Source of the DNA: Dasypus novemcinctus | Lineage: Eukaryota > Chordata > Mammalia > Cingulata > Dasypodidae | Assembly (NCBI RefSeq): GCF_030445035.2 | Contig: NC_080675.1 | Location: forward strand, 67,782,544 to 67,846,543 | Length of the DNA stretch: 64,000 nucleotides | Reading direction: 5' to 3' | In this document: one piece after another, positions 11,736 through 22,797 of the stretch | Numbering within the stretch: position 1 is the stretch's first letter | Layout of the letters: each line of letters begins with the position of its first letter | The notes under the pieces: generated by a model | Told to the model about the DNA's origin: nothing | Seen by the model: only the letters and a program-made list of their open reading frames with translations | Databases searched by the model: none | Translations under genes and position numbers: made by a program

Positions 11736-12600
11736 ATTACTCTAACATTCCTTCACTCCTCCTAAGTCTGTCTCTGAGGCTTCCCAGAATAAATCTAATT
11801 ATTTTACAGACCGTCTTTCAGCTCTTTAAAGATAGAATAAAGTCCATCCAAATTTCTCAACTCCACATTATAAAGTTTCCATTATTTCAACTATGCCTCA
11901 TTTGATGTGGCTTCAGCTCACTCTCTTCTGGATAGACTCCAGTTGGTCAAAATCATTTTCAAGGGAGCAGATGTGACTCAAGCAATTGGACACCTACCTC
12001 CCTACATGGGAGGTCCCAGGTTGGGTTCCCAGGGCCTACTAAAAGAAGAAACAGACAACGAGCCAAAACACAAACAAATAAACAAAAAACAAAAAACAAA
12101 ACAATGAGCAAGCAGATGAGAGAGCCATCTTGGGGGGAGGGTGGAACTAAAATTGTTTTTTTTAAGTCATTTTCAAAATGTGACACTCAAAACTAAAACA
12201 CACTCTACATATGTATTCTACAACAAAGAAAGGGTATCATTTCCTTTGTTATAGGACCCTTGATTGCATTATCTACTTTTTTTGCAACTATGTCACACTG
12301 TCAACTTATTTTAGGTTCACAGTCAACAAAATTCCTTAAGACTTTTTCACATATGCTGATTGTTTTTTAACCTAAGAGCAACACTTCACATTTAGTGTTA
12401 AGAAATTTAATTTTCTAAGATTTGACATCCCATCTCCCATTCCAGCTAATCGGGATCACTTAGATTTTAATTCTGTCATCTGACATATTGATTATGTCTC
12501 CCAGCTTCATCATTTGCCAGTTTAATGAGTATTTCATTTTAATAAAATGATTTTTAAATGTTGAATCCAACATTTAAAAAAACACATTCCTGGAGATAAG
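11736..12600 (+). repeat. CR1/L3 LINE fragment, split by a SINE
   Basis: A long eroded CR1/L3 copy. Landmarks are 'actctcttctggatagactcc', 'gtcacactgtcaacttatttt', 'attctgtcatctgacatattga' and 'cccagcttcatcatttgcca' (quoted in short pieces). The DAS SINE at 11963-12166 interrupts it. No reading frame survives. Confidence 0.7.
11963..12166 (+). mobile_element. DAS SINE nested in CR1/L3
   Basis: tRNA-like head 'gggagcagatgtgactcaag', B-box region 'ggtcccaggttgggttccc', then a short body with an internal (aaac)n run. It is flanked by the perfect 10-base duplication TCATTTTCAA at 11953-11962 and 12167-12176, which fixes its limits exactly. Confidence 0.9.
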
Positions 12601-14397
12601 CATTAGGCACTACCTGAGCACAGACTTCAAAAGAGTTAAAAATCCACTTTACATGTTTTTAAAGTACTATGCTTTAAAAACATGTTTGTATTTTAGTCTG
12701 AGACTCTGAAAAGACCAAAAATATGCAAGGCTAATAGAAATCAATTTCTAAAAGATAAAAGTTTAGAGATGTGGGAGAATTCTTCTTATAATACAGTCAT
12801 ATGTCTGCTCATAAGCTTATACGGGTTAATAACATCCTTACCTAGATTGTTTATTCCTTCTTTCCACATGATGGTTGAATTGTGCTGAGAATTTATTAAA
12901 ATTATTACCTTGAGTAAGATTTATTTGCAGGTCTCTAATGTTTCCAGGTAATGATGAGGGCTGTAATAATACATTAAAATGATTTCTTCATGTAAAATCT
13001 CTAAGAAGTCAGAGCTCCTAGATTTTAGACTTGTTCAATGCACAAGTTGCTATGATTATCTTCTATCTTAATTTTGAATTTAGCAATTTTATTTCCATTT
13101 TTATAATGCTCTTTTGTCACTAAATCTTCCCTAGAATCTACAGACCTGGTTCAATAAAAATGAGGTAAGCAACAAGTTATTCACTTGCTTTATTTTTTGT
13201 GCATAGCACAATCTTGAAGGAGTTGCAGATGTTCAGAATCAAAAAAATAGAATAAAAAATAAAAATAAAACTCTTGTAAGGTCAAAATAACACTCCTTTG
13301 AGCTATAGAATATCTCCTGTTGCTTGAATTCTAATACATGTCAAAAGAGAGGAGGCAGCCATGAAACTGTGTTTGATTCTCTGCACTTCTTTGTTGCCTT
13401 TTTTAGTTTAACAACAACAAAACACACACACAAAATGACCAAGTAAAATATCACATTCATTAGTCAGGTTAAAAGTCTACCACACGAATTCATTTCTGTT
13501 ACTCACAGGCTATGTATGAGATGCATGGGGAAAAGGGAAACCAGGAGTGACTTTTTTCCAGACCAAACAAACCTGATTATTATCAGAGATGAGAAAACTG
13601 TACTAAAATTTTGCTAAATTATACATGTTAAAATACAGGTTCAAAATAAAACTCAAACTATTTATAAAGTGGTAACTACTCAGGCAACAAAATATTTGCC
13701 AATAATTAATTCCACTCTTCTTGCTTTCTGTTTGCTTTAGAAAGTTTTATATTTGCCCCAAACTGTTGTAAAAATGGAACAAAAGTTCAATGCAAAGTAT
13801 CATTTGGCTTAACAATAACACAAAGCACCACAAGACAAGGAGATAATAATGTATAGTTCAAGTGGTTTTTTCCTTCCAAATGAATTTTAAATCCATGAAA
13901 TCATATAGCATCAGGCTTTACTTGGACAATACAATTAGTTATTTTATCTATTGGCACCGCGAGACAACTACAACTCAGTAAAAGTACTGGTGTTTCTTTG
14001 CCTTGGGAAGGTAAGTGAGTAACTACATGGTCCGTATTAGTGATTGGGGAAGACCTCAACAAAGACAATCCCGGTCACCAGAGAGTAACATCATCTCAAC
14101 AAGTGATGAGATTTTTTTAAAAAATGACTTAATAGAATCAGCTTTATCAACACTCCATGCCTATCATTCATACAAAACAAACACAATATTCATAAGGAAA
14201 TAGGCTATTTTTTTTTTTTCATTTAAATGACATACTCTATCAGTAGCATTTCCTGAGATTTCTGGTGGATTCATGGCCCATCTGGAAGATATACAGTCAA
14301 ACAGAAAATCTTTTAATTTGTAAATTTATTGTATAATTACAGTCATAGAATATTTGGGGACTTTTTTTACCTGAATCACAGTAACTTGTTGCTACTC
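12601..14397. other. Long unclassified stretch, possibly unique DNA
   Basis: This is one of the longest repeat-poor stretches in the window. I recognise no coding exon, SINE or LTR. It includes a (CA)n-like patch near 13420. The 62-residue frame at 14015-14203 has no recognisable features. Confidence 0.4.
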
Positions 14398-14555
14398 AGT
14401 GTGATTTGAAGACCAGCAACATTGGCCTCATCTAAAGTTTGTTAAAATGCAGAATCTCAGGCCCCACTCCAGACCTCCTGAGTCAGAATCTGCATTTTAA
14501 CCAGATCCCAGATGATTCATATGCACATTAAAGTTTGAGAAGCACTGTCATCAAA
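14398..14555 (+). repeat. MER5A DNA transposon (hAT-Charlie)
   Basis: Matches MER5A: 'gttaaaatgcagaatctcagg', 'ccccactccagacctcctgagtcagaatctgc' in pieces, and an end 'agtttgagaagcactg' that corresponds to the terminal inverted repeat. It is truncated at the left end. Confidence 0.8.
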
Positions 14556-14970
14556 GCTTTTTGAAGTTTCTTTCAGCTCTGATCTTCCACAGCCAGAGCC
14601 CTGTAGTCTCACTTAAAATAACTAAAACACATTAATAATAGATGTATTATTGAACCCTGTATCACTTTTAAATTAGCTAAAATAAAAATGTGCATGAACT
14701 TGTCCAATAATGAACAAAATCTGATTGTGGTAACAAGAATAAGGATTACATGAAAACTGTGGAAACAAATCTGATGGATATGATATTACTGGTGGTAACA
14801 CATCCTTTCACTTTGCTTCCTGCTTATGATTTTGCTAAAGGCACTGCTAAATAAGAAAAAATGAGCAGTTGTTCAGAAATAAAGAGGCACAACCAAGACT
14901 AAGGCAAGAAGAAAATCGTAATGTCAATATCAAAGGTTCGTTTGAAATAGGTAATGCAATTGAATTGTGC
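14556..14970. other. Unclassified
   Basis: Nothing recognised. A/T-rich DNA between MER5A and a DAS SINE. Confidence 0.3.
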
Positions 14971-14984
14971 AAAAGAGCATATGG

Positions 14985-15391
14985 GGGAAGCAGACATGGC
15001 TCAATTGATAGAGCATCCATCTACCATGTGAAGGATCCAGGATTTGATCCCCAGGGCCTCCTGACCTATGTGGTGAGCTGGCCCATGCACAGTCCTGCCA
15101 TGCGCAAGGAGTGCTGTGCCACACAGAGGCACCCTCACATAGGGGTGCCCCATGCGCAAGGAATGCACCCCACAAGGGGAGCCGCCCGGCGTGAAAAAAG
15201 CACAACCTGCCCAGGAGTGGCGCTGCACACACAGAGAGCTGACACAGCAAGATGACGCAACGAAAAGGAGATGCAGTTTCCCAGTGCCACCAGATAATGC
15301 AAGCAGACACAAAAGAACACACAGTGAATGAACACAGCAGACAACAGGAGAGAAGGGGAGAGAAATAAATAAAAAATCAATCAATCAATAA
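14985..15391 (+). mobile_element. DAS SINE, long form
   Basis: Full-length DAS SINE: head 'ggaagcagacatggctca', B box 'ggatttgatcccc', the CpG-rich body with 'gcgcaaggagtgc' phrases, the segment 'agagctgacacagcaagatgacgcaacg', and an A/T-rich tail. The target duplication is AAAAGAGCATATGG at 14971-14984 and AAAAGAGCTTATGG at 15392-15405. Overlapping frames of 127-130 residues on the minus strand are artefacts. Confidence 0.9.
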
Positions 15392-15624
15392 AAAAGAGCT
15401 TATGGACATGCCAGTGTTACAGTCACGTGGCTGGTCCTTCCCTCTTGTCTTTCTGTCCTACACTGCCTGTAAATTGTGGAGAGACCCATTTCTAGGGCAA
15501 AACTGTCCCTACACAACCTCATACAATTGACTGTTTCAGAATTTTGTACAAATGTGTTTAATCGATCTACACATTGCCAGCGATTTTTCTGAAACACAAA
15601 AATTAGTCATTTCCCACATCAAAA

Positions 15625-16065
15625 TATTTCAGTGACTGTCTCTGCCAATAGGATAAAGTCCAAACTCTTTAGAAGTGCAGAGTCCTTCCTGAGCTGCCTA
15701 TGACTTTTTCAAGTTCATATGTTGCCACTTCCCTATGCTTCAAAATACAGCCATGCCAACCTGCCAACATGAATTGCTAAGTCTTTGTACTTTCTGTTCC
15801 CCTCCCTAGATTGGTCCTCTCTGTCTCTTCCTCTTATCTTCTGAGTGCCCATCCTCTAAGTCTCAGGTTTTCAGTTGCCCTAAGTAGAATTGCTCTTTCC
15901 CCTCTTCTACCAACGTGTCGCACTTAATAGATGGTACTGTAATTTATTATCTCTATCTTTTCCATTAGGCTGAGCTTCTCAAGAACAGAAATCTTGCCTT
16001 ACCATCTTTGTAACTCCAGCACCTAGTGTACTACCAGTCACATAATGCTACTCTTGCTAGACATG
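15625..16065 (+). repeat. L2 LINE 3' end
   Basis: Good match in order to L2: 'aggataaagtccaaactcttta', 'ttaccatctttgtaactccagcacctagtgtac' (in pieces) and a closing 'agtcacataa'. It is non-coding and ancient. Confidence 0.75.
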
Positions 16066-16089
16066 TGTATCCATTCCTGAGTTCTTTTT

Positions 16090-16970
16090 TTTTTTTTTAA
16101 TTCTTGCTTAGCTGGACTTCATCTGATGAGTGCTTGCTGTTTTCTGTTTTGTTTTGTTTTTCAAAGAGAACTCAAATGTTTATTTACTAAACTCTTTGTA
16201 TTTGAATGATAACTTGAGTGGATATAATATCTTAAGTCATTCTTCCTTTGTCTAAGAATGTTGTAAGCATCTCTCTATTTCTTCTGGCATTAAATGTTTC
16301 TGTAAAAGGTCTGATGCCTGCTTGAATTTTTCCCTCTTGTAAGTAACTTTTTTTTCTACTTAATATCTAAAGAATAATTTTCTCTTTAATCCATGAGTTT
16401 CGATAACAAACCAGGGTATATGTCTCAATATTGATAATTAAGTATCAATTTTTCCTGTTAGATGGTATGCCCTTTGATATTCTAATTCCGAGCTCTTTCT
16501 CAGTAAGGAAATTTGCCAATATCTCTGAATACTTTTTCTCATCCTCTGTTGTCTACTTCAGAGATAACATTTGTCTTTGTCAACCAGCCATGTCTGTCAT
16601 CCTCTTCCTAATTGCTTTCATCTGTCTTCCTTTGCATCCACTGTAATTTTATGCCTTTCTTCTATTAATTTGAATTTCAACTATTGTCTATTCTATTCCT
16701 TATTCTTTTAATGCACTTATCAGATTTTAAATGTTTTATATTTCAGCTAGTTTCATTGCCATTTTATTCATTCTGCTCTTATATATTGTCTTTAAACTTC
16801 CATTTCATTGAATTTGTATTCATATGTAATTCTTCTATAGCAAGATGTAGTCACAGGGAAACAGTTTCTATTACTGAAATTATGATTTTTGTAGATGGTT
16901 TCCTCATCTGCTTTCACATGTTTCACTCACTCTCTATCTCTCTCTCTTTCTCTATAGTACATTTGCATGG
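16090..16970 (-). repeat. Possible old L1/HAL1 fragment
   Basis: The pyrimidine-rich plus strand ('ctttctcagtaaggaaatttg', 'gaatactttttctc', 'catttcattgaatttgtattc') resembles the complement of an old A-rich L1 or HAL1 coding strand. Its 71-104 residue frames are rich in Ser, Leu and Phe, as expected for the antisense of A-rich DNA. The identification is tentative. Confidence 0.35.
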
Positions 16971-17139
16971 TTTTATGCCATTTCTTTTCATCTTGTGAAT
17001 GCTTAAGATAGGCAATATTGTCCAAATGTTATTTGCTCCAAAATAATGTGTTTCATAATCATTTTTATTTTTATAGTCTTCCATAAAGGTTATACCAGAA
17101 AATTTAACCTTGCTAATGTCTACAACAGAGAAGAAAATA

Positions 17140-17210
17140 GTAACTAATTATTTTAAAACACTACTATGTGCCAAACACTGTGCTAAACACTTTAATTTAT
17201 TATAATTTAT
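17140..17210 (-). repeat. MIR-type fragment
   Basis: 'tactatgtgccaaacactgtgctaaacacttta' is the complement of a MIR-family 3' segment. It is short and diverged. Confidence 0.6.
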
Positions 17211-17214
17211 GGGA

Positions 17215-17870
17215 GGCACCAGAATATAATGGTTAGTAAAATGGGTTCTGGATCAAAATGTCCAGGCTCAAATTCTGTGTACCTTGAACTAATAAATTAT
17301 TTAATCTCACAAAGCCTCAGTTTCCCAGTCTCTAAAATGTGACCAATAATAACTAATCTGTAAAGTGGACTTGGCGCAACGGAAGAGCATCCGCCTACCA
17401 CATGGGAGGTCCACAGTTCAAACCTAGGGCCTCCTGGACCCGTGTGGAGCTGGCTCACATGCAGTGCTGACAGGCGCAAGGAGTGCCGTGCCACGCAGGG
17501 GTGTCCCCCATGGAGGGGAGCCCCACGCACAAGGAGTCCACCCTGTAAGGAGAGCCACCCAGCTTGAAACAAAGTTCAGCCTGCGCAGGAGTGGTGCCAC
17601 ACACAGGGAGAGCTGATGTAGCAAGATGACTCAACAAAAAGAGACACACATTCCCAGTGCCACTGACAAGAATAGAAGCAGACACAGAAGAACACACAGT
17701 GAATGGACATAGAGAGCAGATGACTGGGGGGGCGGGTGGAGAGAAGAGAAATAAATAAATAATAAATCTTTAAAATATAATAATGATAATAACTAATCTC
17801 ATTATGGGGAAGCAAATGAAAGGATGCATGAGAAACACTTAGTGTTTATCAAATGAATGAATGAATATAT
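17215..17870 (+). repeat. MIR SINE split by a DAS SINE
   Basis: The left part at 17215-17359 carries 'tctggatcaaaatgtccaggctcaaattc' (in pieces) and 'cctcagtttcccagtctctaaaatg'. After the inserted SINE the MIR resumes with 'aactaatctcattatgg' and ends in a GAATGAATGAAT run. Age order: MIR first, DAS later. Confidence 0.75.
17360..17784 (+). mobile_element. DAS SINE nested in MIR
   Basis: Head 'aaagtggacttggcgcaacgg', B box 'agttcaaacct', CpG-rich body, then 'gagagctgatgtagcaagatgac' and an AAATAAATAAT tail. The target duplication AATAATAACTAATCT (17345-17359) recurs at 17785-17799 with one mismatch, fixing both ends. Confidence 0.9.
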
Positions 17871-19400
17871 ATTCTCCAAATAAAATTTTAAAACATAACA
17901 GTATATTTTCAGATTCAGTTGAATTACTTGATTCTAATTTGGGCAGAATTTGTGAATCAGTGCCTATATCGTTTTTTGATACAAATGTAGCTGACCTGTG
18001 CAAAAATTTACGTTTAAAATAGCCATAATTTTTTTTTAACTTGATGCTCCTGAGAAATTTAAGGAGGATGCTTGCCATCTAGTGGAAACCTGTTTAATTT
18101 CGTTGTCTATTCAGAGCTCTGGTAAATTCTTAAATTCAGTAAACTGTTCATTTTATTATACTTTTGTGAGAAACTTTGTTCACATAATTTTTTGTGTTCA
18201 TATAGGGGAGAAATGCTTTGTGGAAAAGCAGAAATCATCACCATCAACCTCAAATTATTCCCTGATCAAAACAGTTCCCTTATAAAGCAGAACTTATATA
18301 TCATAAGTTTATAAGGGAATTTATATATCACAGTATTTTCAAGTTAGACTTGAAAGAAAATCCCAGAAAAGAATTAACAATAGAAAAGACACATACATGC
18401 TTAAGAAGATGTCAGAATTGTTTCCACATTGACCATGTTCAAGTCCCAAAACTATAAGTAGAGTCATGCTCCCAGGCAGCTATCTGATTGTTAAGACCTA
18501 CTTTTTTGTTTCCTGCAGCCTATTTTCTCTCTGCACTTACTTTTTAGTAGATAAAGATATGATCAAAAAGCTCCAGCATATTTTGTCTTTCCAAAAACAT
18601 TTCCTTTTACCATCAAAAAAAAAAAAACTAAACAATTCCCTTTCTCTTAACAGATTGTCATGTTTAATAAGCATTTCTTGATTTGAGTTTAATATTATTA
18701 TTCCTTTAAATTCCAAAGAGATAAAATCCTGAAGTAGCCAAGTCGTATGAAACTATCCCATATCTCAAGAAACAAATTACACTGTCAGGGCCATGAATTG
18801 TATCAATGATATACAGTTTTTGGGTCAAAAAGGTAATGAACCTACATGTTGAATTAGGTTCTTTCTCTCTGAAAATGAGGAATCTTGACAAAGTTATGGG
18901 TGATAATTCTTGGAGATAGCAAGTAAGTGGATGCCATAAAATTACTTAAAAGGTTAATGGTTTAAAGTATGAGGTAGAAGCTATGGGGCAGGGGCAAGGA
19001 GGGCAGGGAGAGGGTCAGTAAGAATAGAGAGAAATGCATTTGTGCAAAGAATGTGGTAGACTATGGTTCCCAGAACCTGCCCTCATTTTACACCCCCACA
19101 CACTCAAGGACAACTACTGCCTGCCTCCACCAGAGTCATAGAAAGGAAAACCCTTGGTTTTAAGATTCATGCTGGAAGAAAGCATATATTACTGACTTCT
19201 GACTTGCACACAAGTTTACGTCAGAATCAGTTTCCTTTATGATAGCATTTCCTGTCTGCCCATTTGACCTACCTTTATCTAGGTATTTAGAGAATGGTTG
19301 GAATGCCCAAGAACTGCTCTTCATTCAAATCAAAAGTACACTTCTGCAGCTTGGTTTACAGTTGCTTTTAATGAAGGTGGGTTGTCAGTATCTAATAATA
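17871..19400. other. Long unclassified stretch
   Basis: I recognise no gene or repeat family. The only structure I note is the perfect inverted repeat near 18.3 kb, listed separately. Short open frames (60-79 residues) show no domain. Confidence 0.35.
18275..18319. repeat. Perfect 12-base inverted repeat (hairpin)
   Basis: TTCCCTTATAAA at 18275-18286 is exactly complementary to TTTATAAGGGAA at 18308-18319, with a 21-base spacer. The spacer itself holds the short pair CTTAT/ATAAG. It could form a cruciform or an RNA hairpin, or be the core of a worn palindromic DNA element. There is no evidence of function. Confidence 0.6.
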
Positions 19401-19404
19401 ACAA

Positions 19405-19566
19405 TACTAAAACTGCATTATACCATGTATGGGTAACTACTCTGAGACTGTACATATACATTAAACTCATTTGAACCTCACAAAAGCCCATGCAATTGTT
19501 ACTATTTTTAACATTCCTGTTTCACAGATGATAAAACAGGTGCCTAGAGAGGTTAAAAAACTTGCC
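19405..19566 (-). repeat. MIR SINE, minus strand
   Basis: Plus-strand text 'acattcctgtttcacagatgataaaaca' and 'agagaggttaaaaaacttgcc' is the classic complement of MIR. Ends approximate. Confidence 0.8.
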
Positions 19567-19568
19567 CA

Positions 19569-20240
19569 AGGGAAGTGGATGTGGCTCAAGCAGTTGGGCA
19601 CCCACCCACATAGGAGGTCCCACGTTCGTTCCCAGTGCCTCCTAAAGAAGATGAGCAAGACAGCAAGCAGACGTAACAGGCTGGTGCAGCAAGCTGACAC
19701 AACAAGATGATGCAACAAGATGATGCAATGAGGAGACACGATGAGGAAACACAATAAGAGACACAACAGTGAACTTGGCCCAGTGGTTAGGGTGTCTGTC
19801 TACCGCATGGGAGGTCCACGGTTCAAACCCCAGGCCTCCTTGACCCGTGTGCAGCTGGCCCATGTGCAGTGCTCATGCGCACAAGGAGTGCCGTGCCACG
19901 CAGGAGTGTTGCCTGCGTAGGGGAGCCCCACGCACAAGGAGTGCGCCCCGTAAGGAGAGCCGCCCAGTGCAAAAGAAAGTGCAGCCTGCCCAGGAATGGT
20001 GCCGCACACACGGAGAAGCTGACACAACAAGATGACGCAACAACAACAAAAAAACACAGATTCCCGTGCTGCTGACAACAACAGAAGCGGACAAAGAAGA
20101 TGCAGCAAATAGACACAGAGAACAGACAACTGGGGTGGAGGGGGGGAGGGAAGGAGAGAGAAATAAATAAATAAATAAATCTTTTTTTAAAAAAAGAGAG
20201 ACACAACAAGCAGGGAGTGGAGGCAGCTCAAGTGATTGTA
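19569..20240 (+). mobile_element. DAS SINE (dimeric), host of a nested DAS SINE
   Basis: Left part at 19569-19768: 'gggaagtggatgtggctcaag', 'tcccacgttcgttccc', then 'gatgatgcaacaag' repeats. It resumes at 20198 with 'gagacacaacaagcagggagtgg', the start of the second unit, and stops at about 20240. The inserted SINE at 19769-20197 lies in the linker between the two units. Confidence 0.85.
19769..20197 (+). mobile_element. DAS SINE nested in a DAS SINE
   Basis: Long-form DAS with well-kept promoter boxes: A box 'tggcccagtgg', B box 'ggttcaaaccc'. The target duplication GAGACACAACA is perfect at 19758-19768 and 20198-20208. The well-kept promoter implies a younger age than its host SINE. Confidence 0.9.
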
Positions 20241-20440
20241 ATGGTTCCTATTTTGATTAATAAAGATATGTTTGAGCCTAGTTATAATGATTTTAAATTC
20301 ATGGTCTGAAACTGCAGTTACTTTTGCACTAACTTAAACTACAAGCTGCCACATTTTTTATTTTTAATAAAGAAGAACAGGTCCCCAGCAAAGAATATAA
20401 ATGTTCAAATAAATACCACTGAATTGTACAGTTGAAAGTG
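20241..20440. other. Unclassified DNA with a MADE1-like end
   Basis: 'actgcagttacttttgcactaac' (about 20310-20332) resembles one inverted-repeat end of the mariner-type element MADE1 ('ttacttttgcaccaacc'). No partner end is visible, so this is only a hint. Confidence 0.35.
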
Positions 20441-20745
20441 ATTCTGTCATAATAGTGTGAAGAGATCTGGACTATCTTAACATTCTGCATAATATTGCTT
20501 TGATCAATTACATTGATGCCATTATATTGAATTGGTTGACTTTCAGGAGGTTGCTAGCACGCTGATGGCCTTGATGACACATGCACTAGAGTGTGGGTGA
20601 TAAACCCTGTGAAGATTCAGGTGCCTCCCAGGTCTATAAACATTTTAGGGGAACTTAAGTCATGATTGTGCTTGGATGTTTCCAAAGTGAATTGCAAATA
20701 ATTGCATCTTGCACCTCCTACATTAAAAAAGAAGCACATAAAATT
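20440..20745 (+). mobile_element. Endogenous retrovirus pol fragment (fossil)
   Basis: Looks like the reverse-transcriptase part of a retroviral pol: an I-H-Y-I-D-A-I-M stretch aligns with the YIDD-type catalytic region, and phrases downstream resemble 'G-W-x-I-N-P..K-I-Q'. No LTR is attached. It is old and broken, and ends where the L1 ORF2 begins. The family is uncertain (class I or III). Confidence 0.55.
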
Positions 20746-22797
20746 ATCAAATTATCAATTTGTTTGGAAGGGTAAGGGGCCCTAAATAGTCAGAAACATC
20801 TTAAAAAGGAAGAGCGAAGTTGGAGGACTATCACTTCTGGACTTGAAATCATATTACCTAGCTACAGTGGTAAAAACAGCATAATACTGGCATAAGGGTA
20901 AACATATTGACCAGTGGAGATGAATTAATGGTTCAGAAACAGACATTCACATCTACAGTCAAGAGATTTTTGACAAGGCTGTCAAGCCCATCCAACTGGA
21001 GCAGAACAGTCTATTCAACAAGCAATGCTGGGAGAACTGGATATCGATATCCAAAATAAAGAAAGAGGACCCATAGCTCACAACTTACACAAAAATTAAC
21101 TCAAAATGGACCAAAGATTTAACTATGAAATCTATAACCATAAAGCACCTAGAAGAAAATGTAGGGAAACATCTTCAAGACCTGGTGGTAAGTGGTGGAT
21201 TCTTAAACCTTACACCAAAAGCATGAACAACAAAAGAACACATGGATAAATGGGACTTCCTCAAACTTAAACGCTTTTGTGATTCAAAGGACTTTGCCAA
21301 GAAAATGAAAATGCAGCCCACTCAATAGGAGAAACTATTTGGAAACCACATATCCAATAAGTGTTTGATTTCCATTCTATATCAAGAGATCATACAACTC
21401 AACAATAAAAGAGCAAGCAATTCAATTTAAAAATGGGTAACAGGAGACTTGAATCTCTGGTCTGCCCATGTGCCAGCTGGGCCCTGAGCCTCAGTGGTGT
21501 TGCAACACCTACTCTACAGTTTGTTGGATTTACCCAGGTCAGATGACAGGGAGGTAAGGATGAACAACCAACACATCAAGGAACTGAGAGAGTCTATAGC
21601 TGCAGGCATGAGAGTCCCATCCACCAGCTCTGTGGGACGAAAGCCCCCTCTCAATTGAGAGGTCGAGTGGGTATCACCATCCCTGGGTCCTCAGGATGGA
21701 GAAATAAAATATGGACTACAGTGGATATACTGATATTCTACTATAGAATTATTGTTACTCTAGCAATGGAAGAAATTATATCATTCATGTGGAGACAGTG
21801 GCCACTGGAGTTGCTGAAGGCAGGTATAGGGAAAAGGAGGTGTGATATGGGGGCATTTTTGGGACTTGGAGTAGTCCTGAATGATACTGCAGGGACTGAT
21901 GCAGGACATTATATATCCTGCCATAACCCACTGACTGGACTGGGAGAGAGTATAAACTACAATGTTAACTATAATCCATCCTGTGGTACAGTGCTCCAAA
22001 ATGTGTTCATCAAATGCAATGAATGTACCACACTAATGAAAGAAGCTGATGTGGGAAAAGTGGGAGATGTGGGGAGTGGGGCATATGGGAACCTCCTATG
22101 TTTTTAATGTAACATTTTGTATGATCTATGTATCTTTTTAAAATAAATAAAAATACATGTTTAAAAAAATAAATAAAAATAGGCAAAAGATTTAAATAGC
22201 ATTTCTCCTAAAAGGAAATACAAATGACCAAAAATCACATGAAAAATGTTAAATATCACTAGCTATTACAGAAATGAAAATCAAAATGGCAATGAGATAT
22301 CATCTCACACCACATAGAATGGCCATTATTTAAAAAAAAAAACAGAAAACAATAAGTACTGGAGAGGATATAGAGAAATAGGAACACTCCTTCACTATTG
22401 GTGGGAATATAGAATTGTGCAGCCTCTATGGAAGACACTATGGCATTTCCTCAGGAAGTTAAATATAAGACTGCCATATGATCCAGAAATTCCTCATACC
22501 AGAAATATTTCCAGAAGAACTGAAAACTGACATGAACAGATATTTGTACACTGATGTTCACAGCAGCATTATTCACAATTGCCAAAAGAATGGAAACAAC
22601 CCAAGTGTCCATCAACAATGAATGGATATATAAAATGTGGTATATACATGCAATGGAATAATATACCACTGTAAGAAGAAATGAAATTGGGACACATATG
22701 ATAACATGGATGAAACTTGACATCATGATAAAAGAAATAAGCCAGACACAAAAAGAACAAAAGTTTCATGGTTTTCATATGAATTAAATATTAAGAG
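20746..22797 (+). mobile_element. L1 ORF2 3' half, split by a LINE-like repeat
   Basis: Encodes fragments of the ORF2 C-terminal half. 20746-21440 runs from the region after the RT core ('ttggaggactatcacttctgg') to 'aacaataaaagagcaa'. 22175-22797 resumes with 'aggcaaaagatttaaatagc' and runs to the C-terminus. The ORF-less copy at 21441-22174 sits between them. A matching L1 3' UTR lies at 23970-24212. Frames are broken by many stops. Confidence 0.85.
21441..22174 (+). mobile_element. ORF-less LINE-like repeat, copy 2 (5'-truncated)
   Basis: Carries only the last ~720 bases of the family: 'gacttgaatctctgg' through 'catatgggaacctcctatg', 'taatgtaacattttgt' and an A-rich tail. The target duplication AAAAATGGGTAA (21429-21440) versus AAAAATAGGCAA (22175-22186) shows L1-type insertion into L1 ORF2. 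A 150-residue open frame (21655-22107) runs almost to the end of the element. Parts of the same frame are open in other copies (see findings). Confidence 0.85.

Noticed and set aside
14930-15384. Overlapping open frames of 127-130 residues on the minus strand
   Set aside because: They lie wholly within a DAS SINE read backwards; the same Cys/Ser/Leu-rich strings recur in every DAS copy (17.5, 20.0, 28.1, 33.6, 39.6, 42.2, 61.7 kb).
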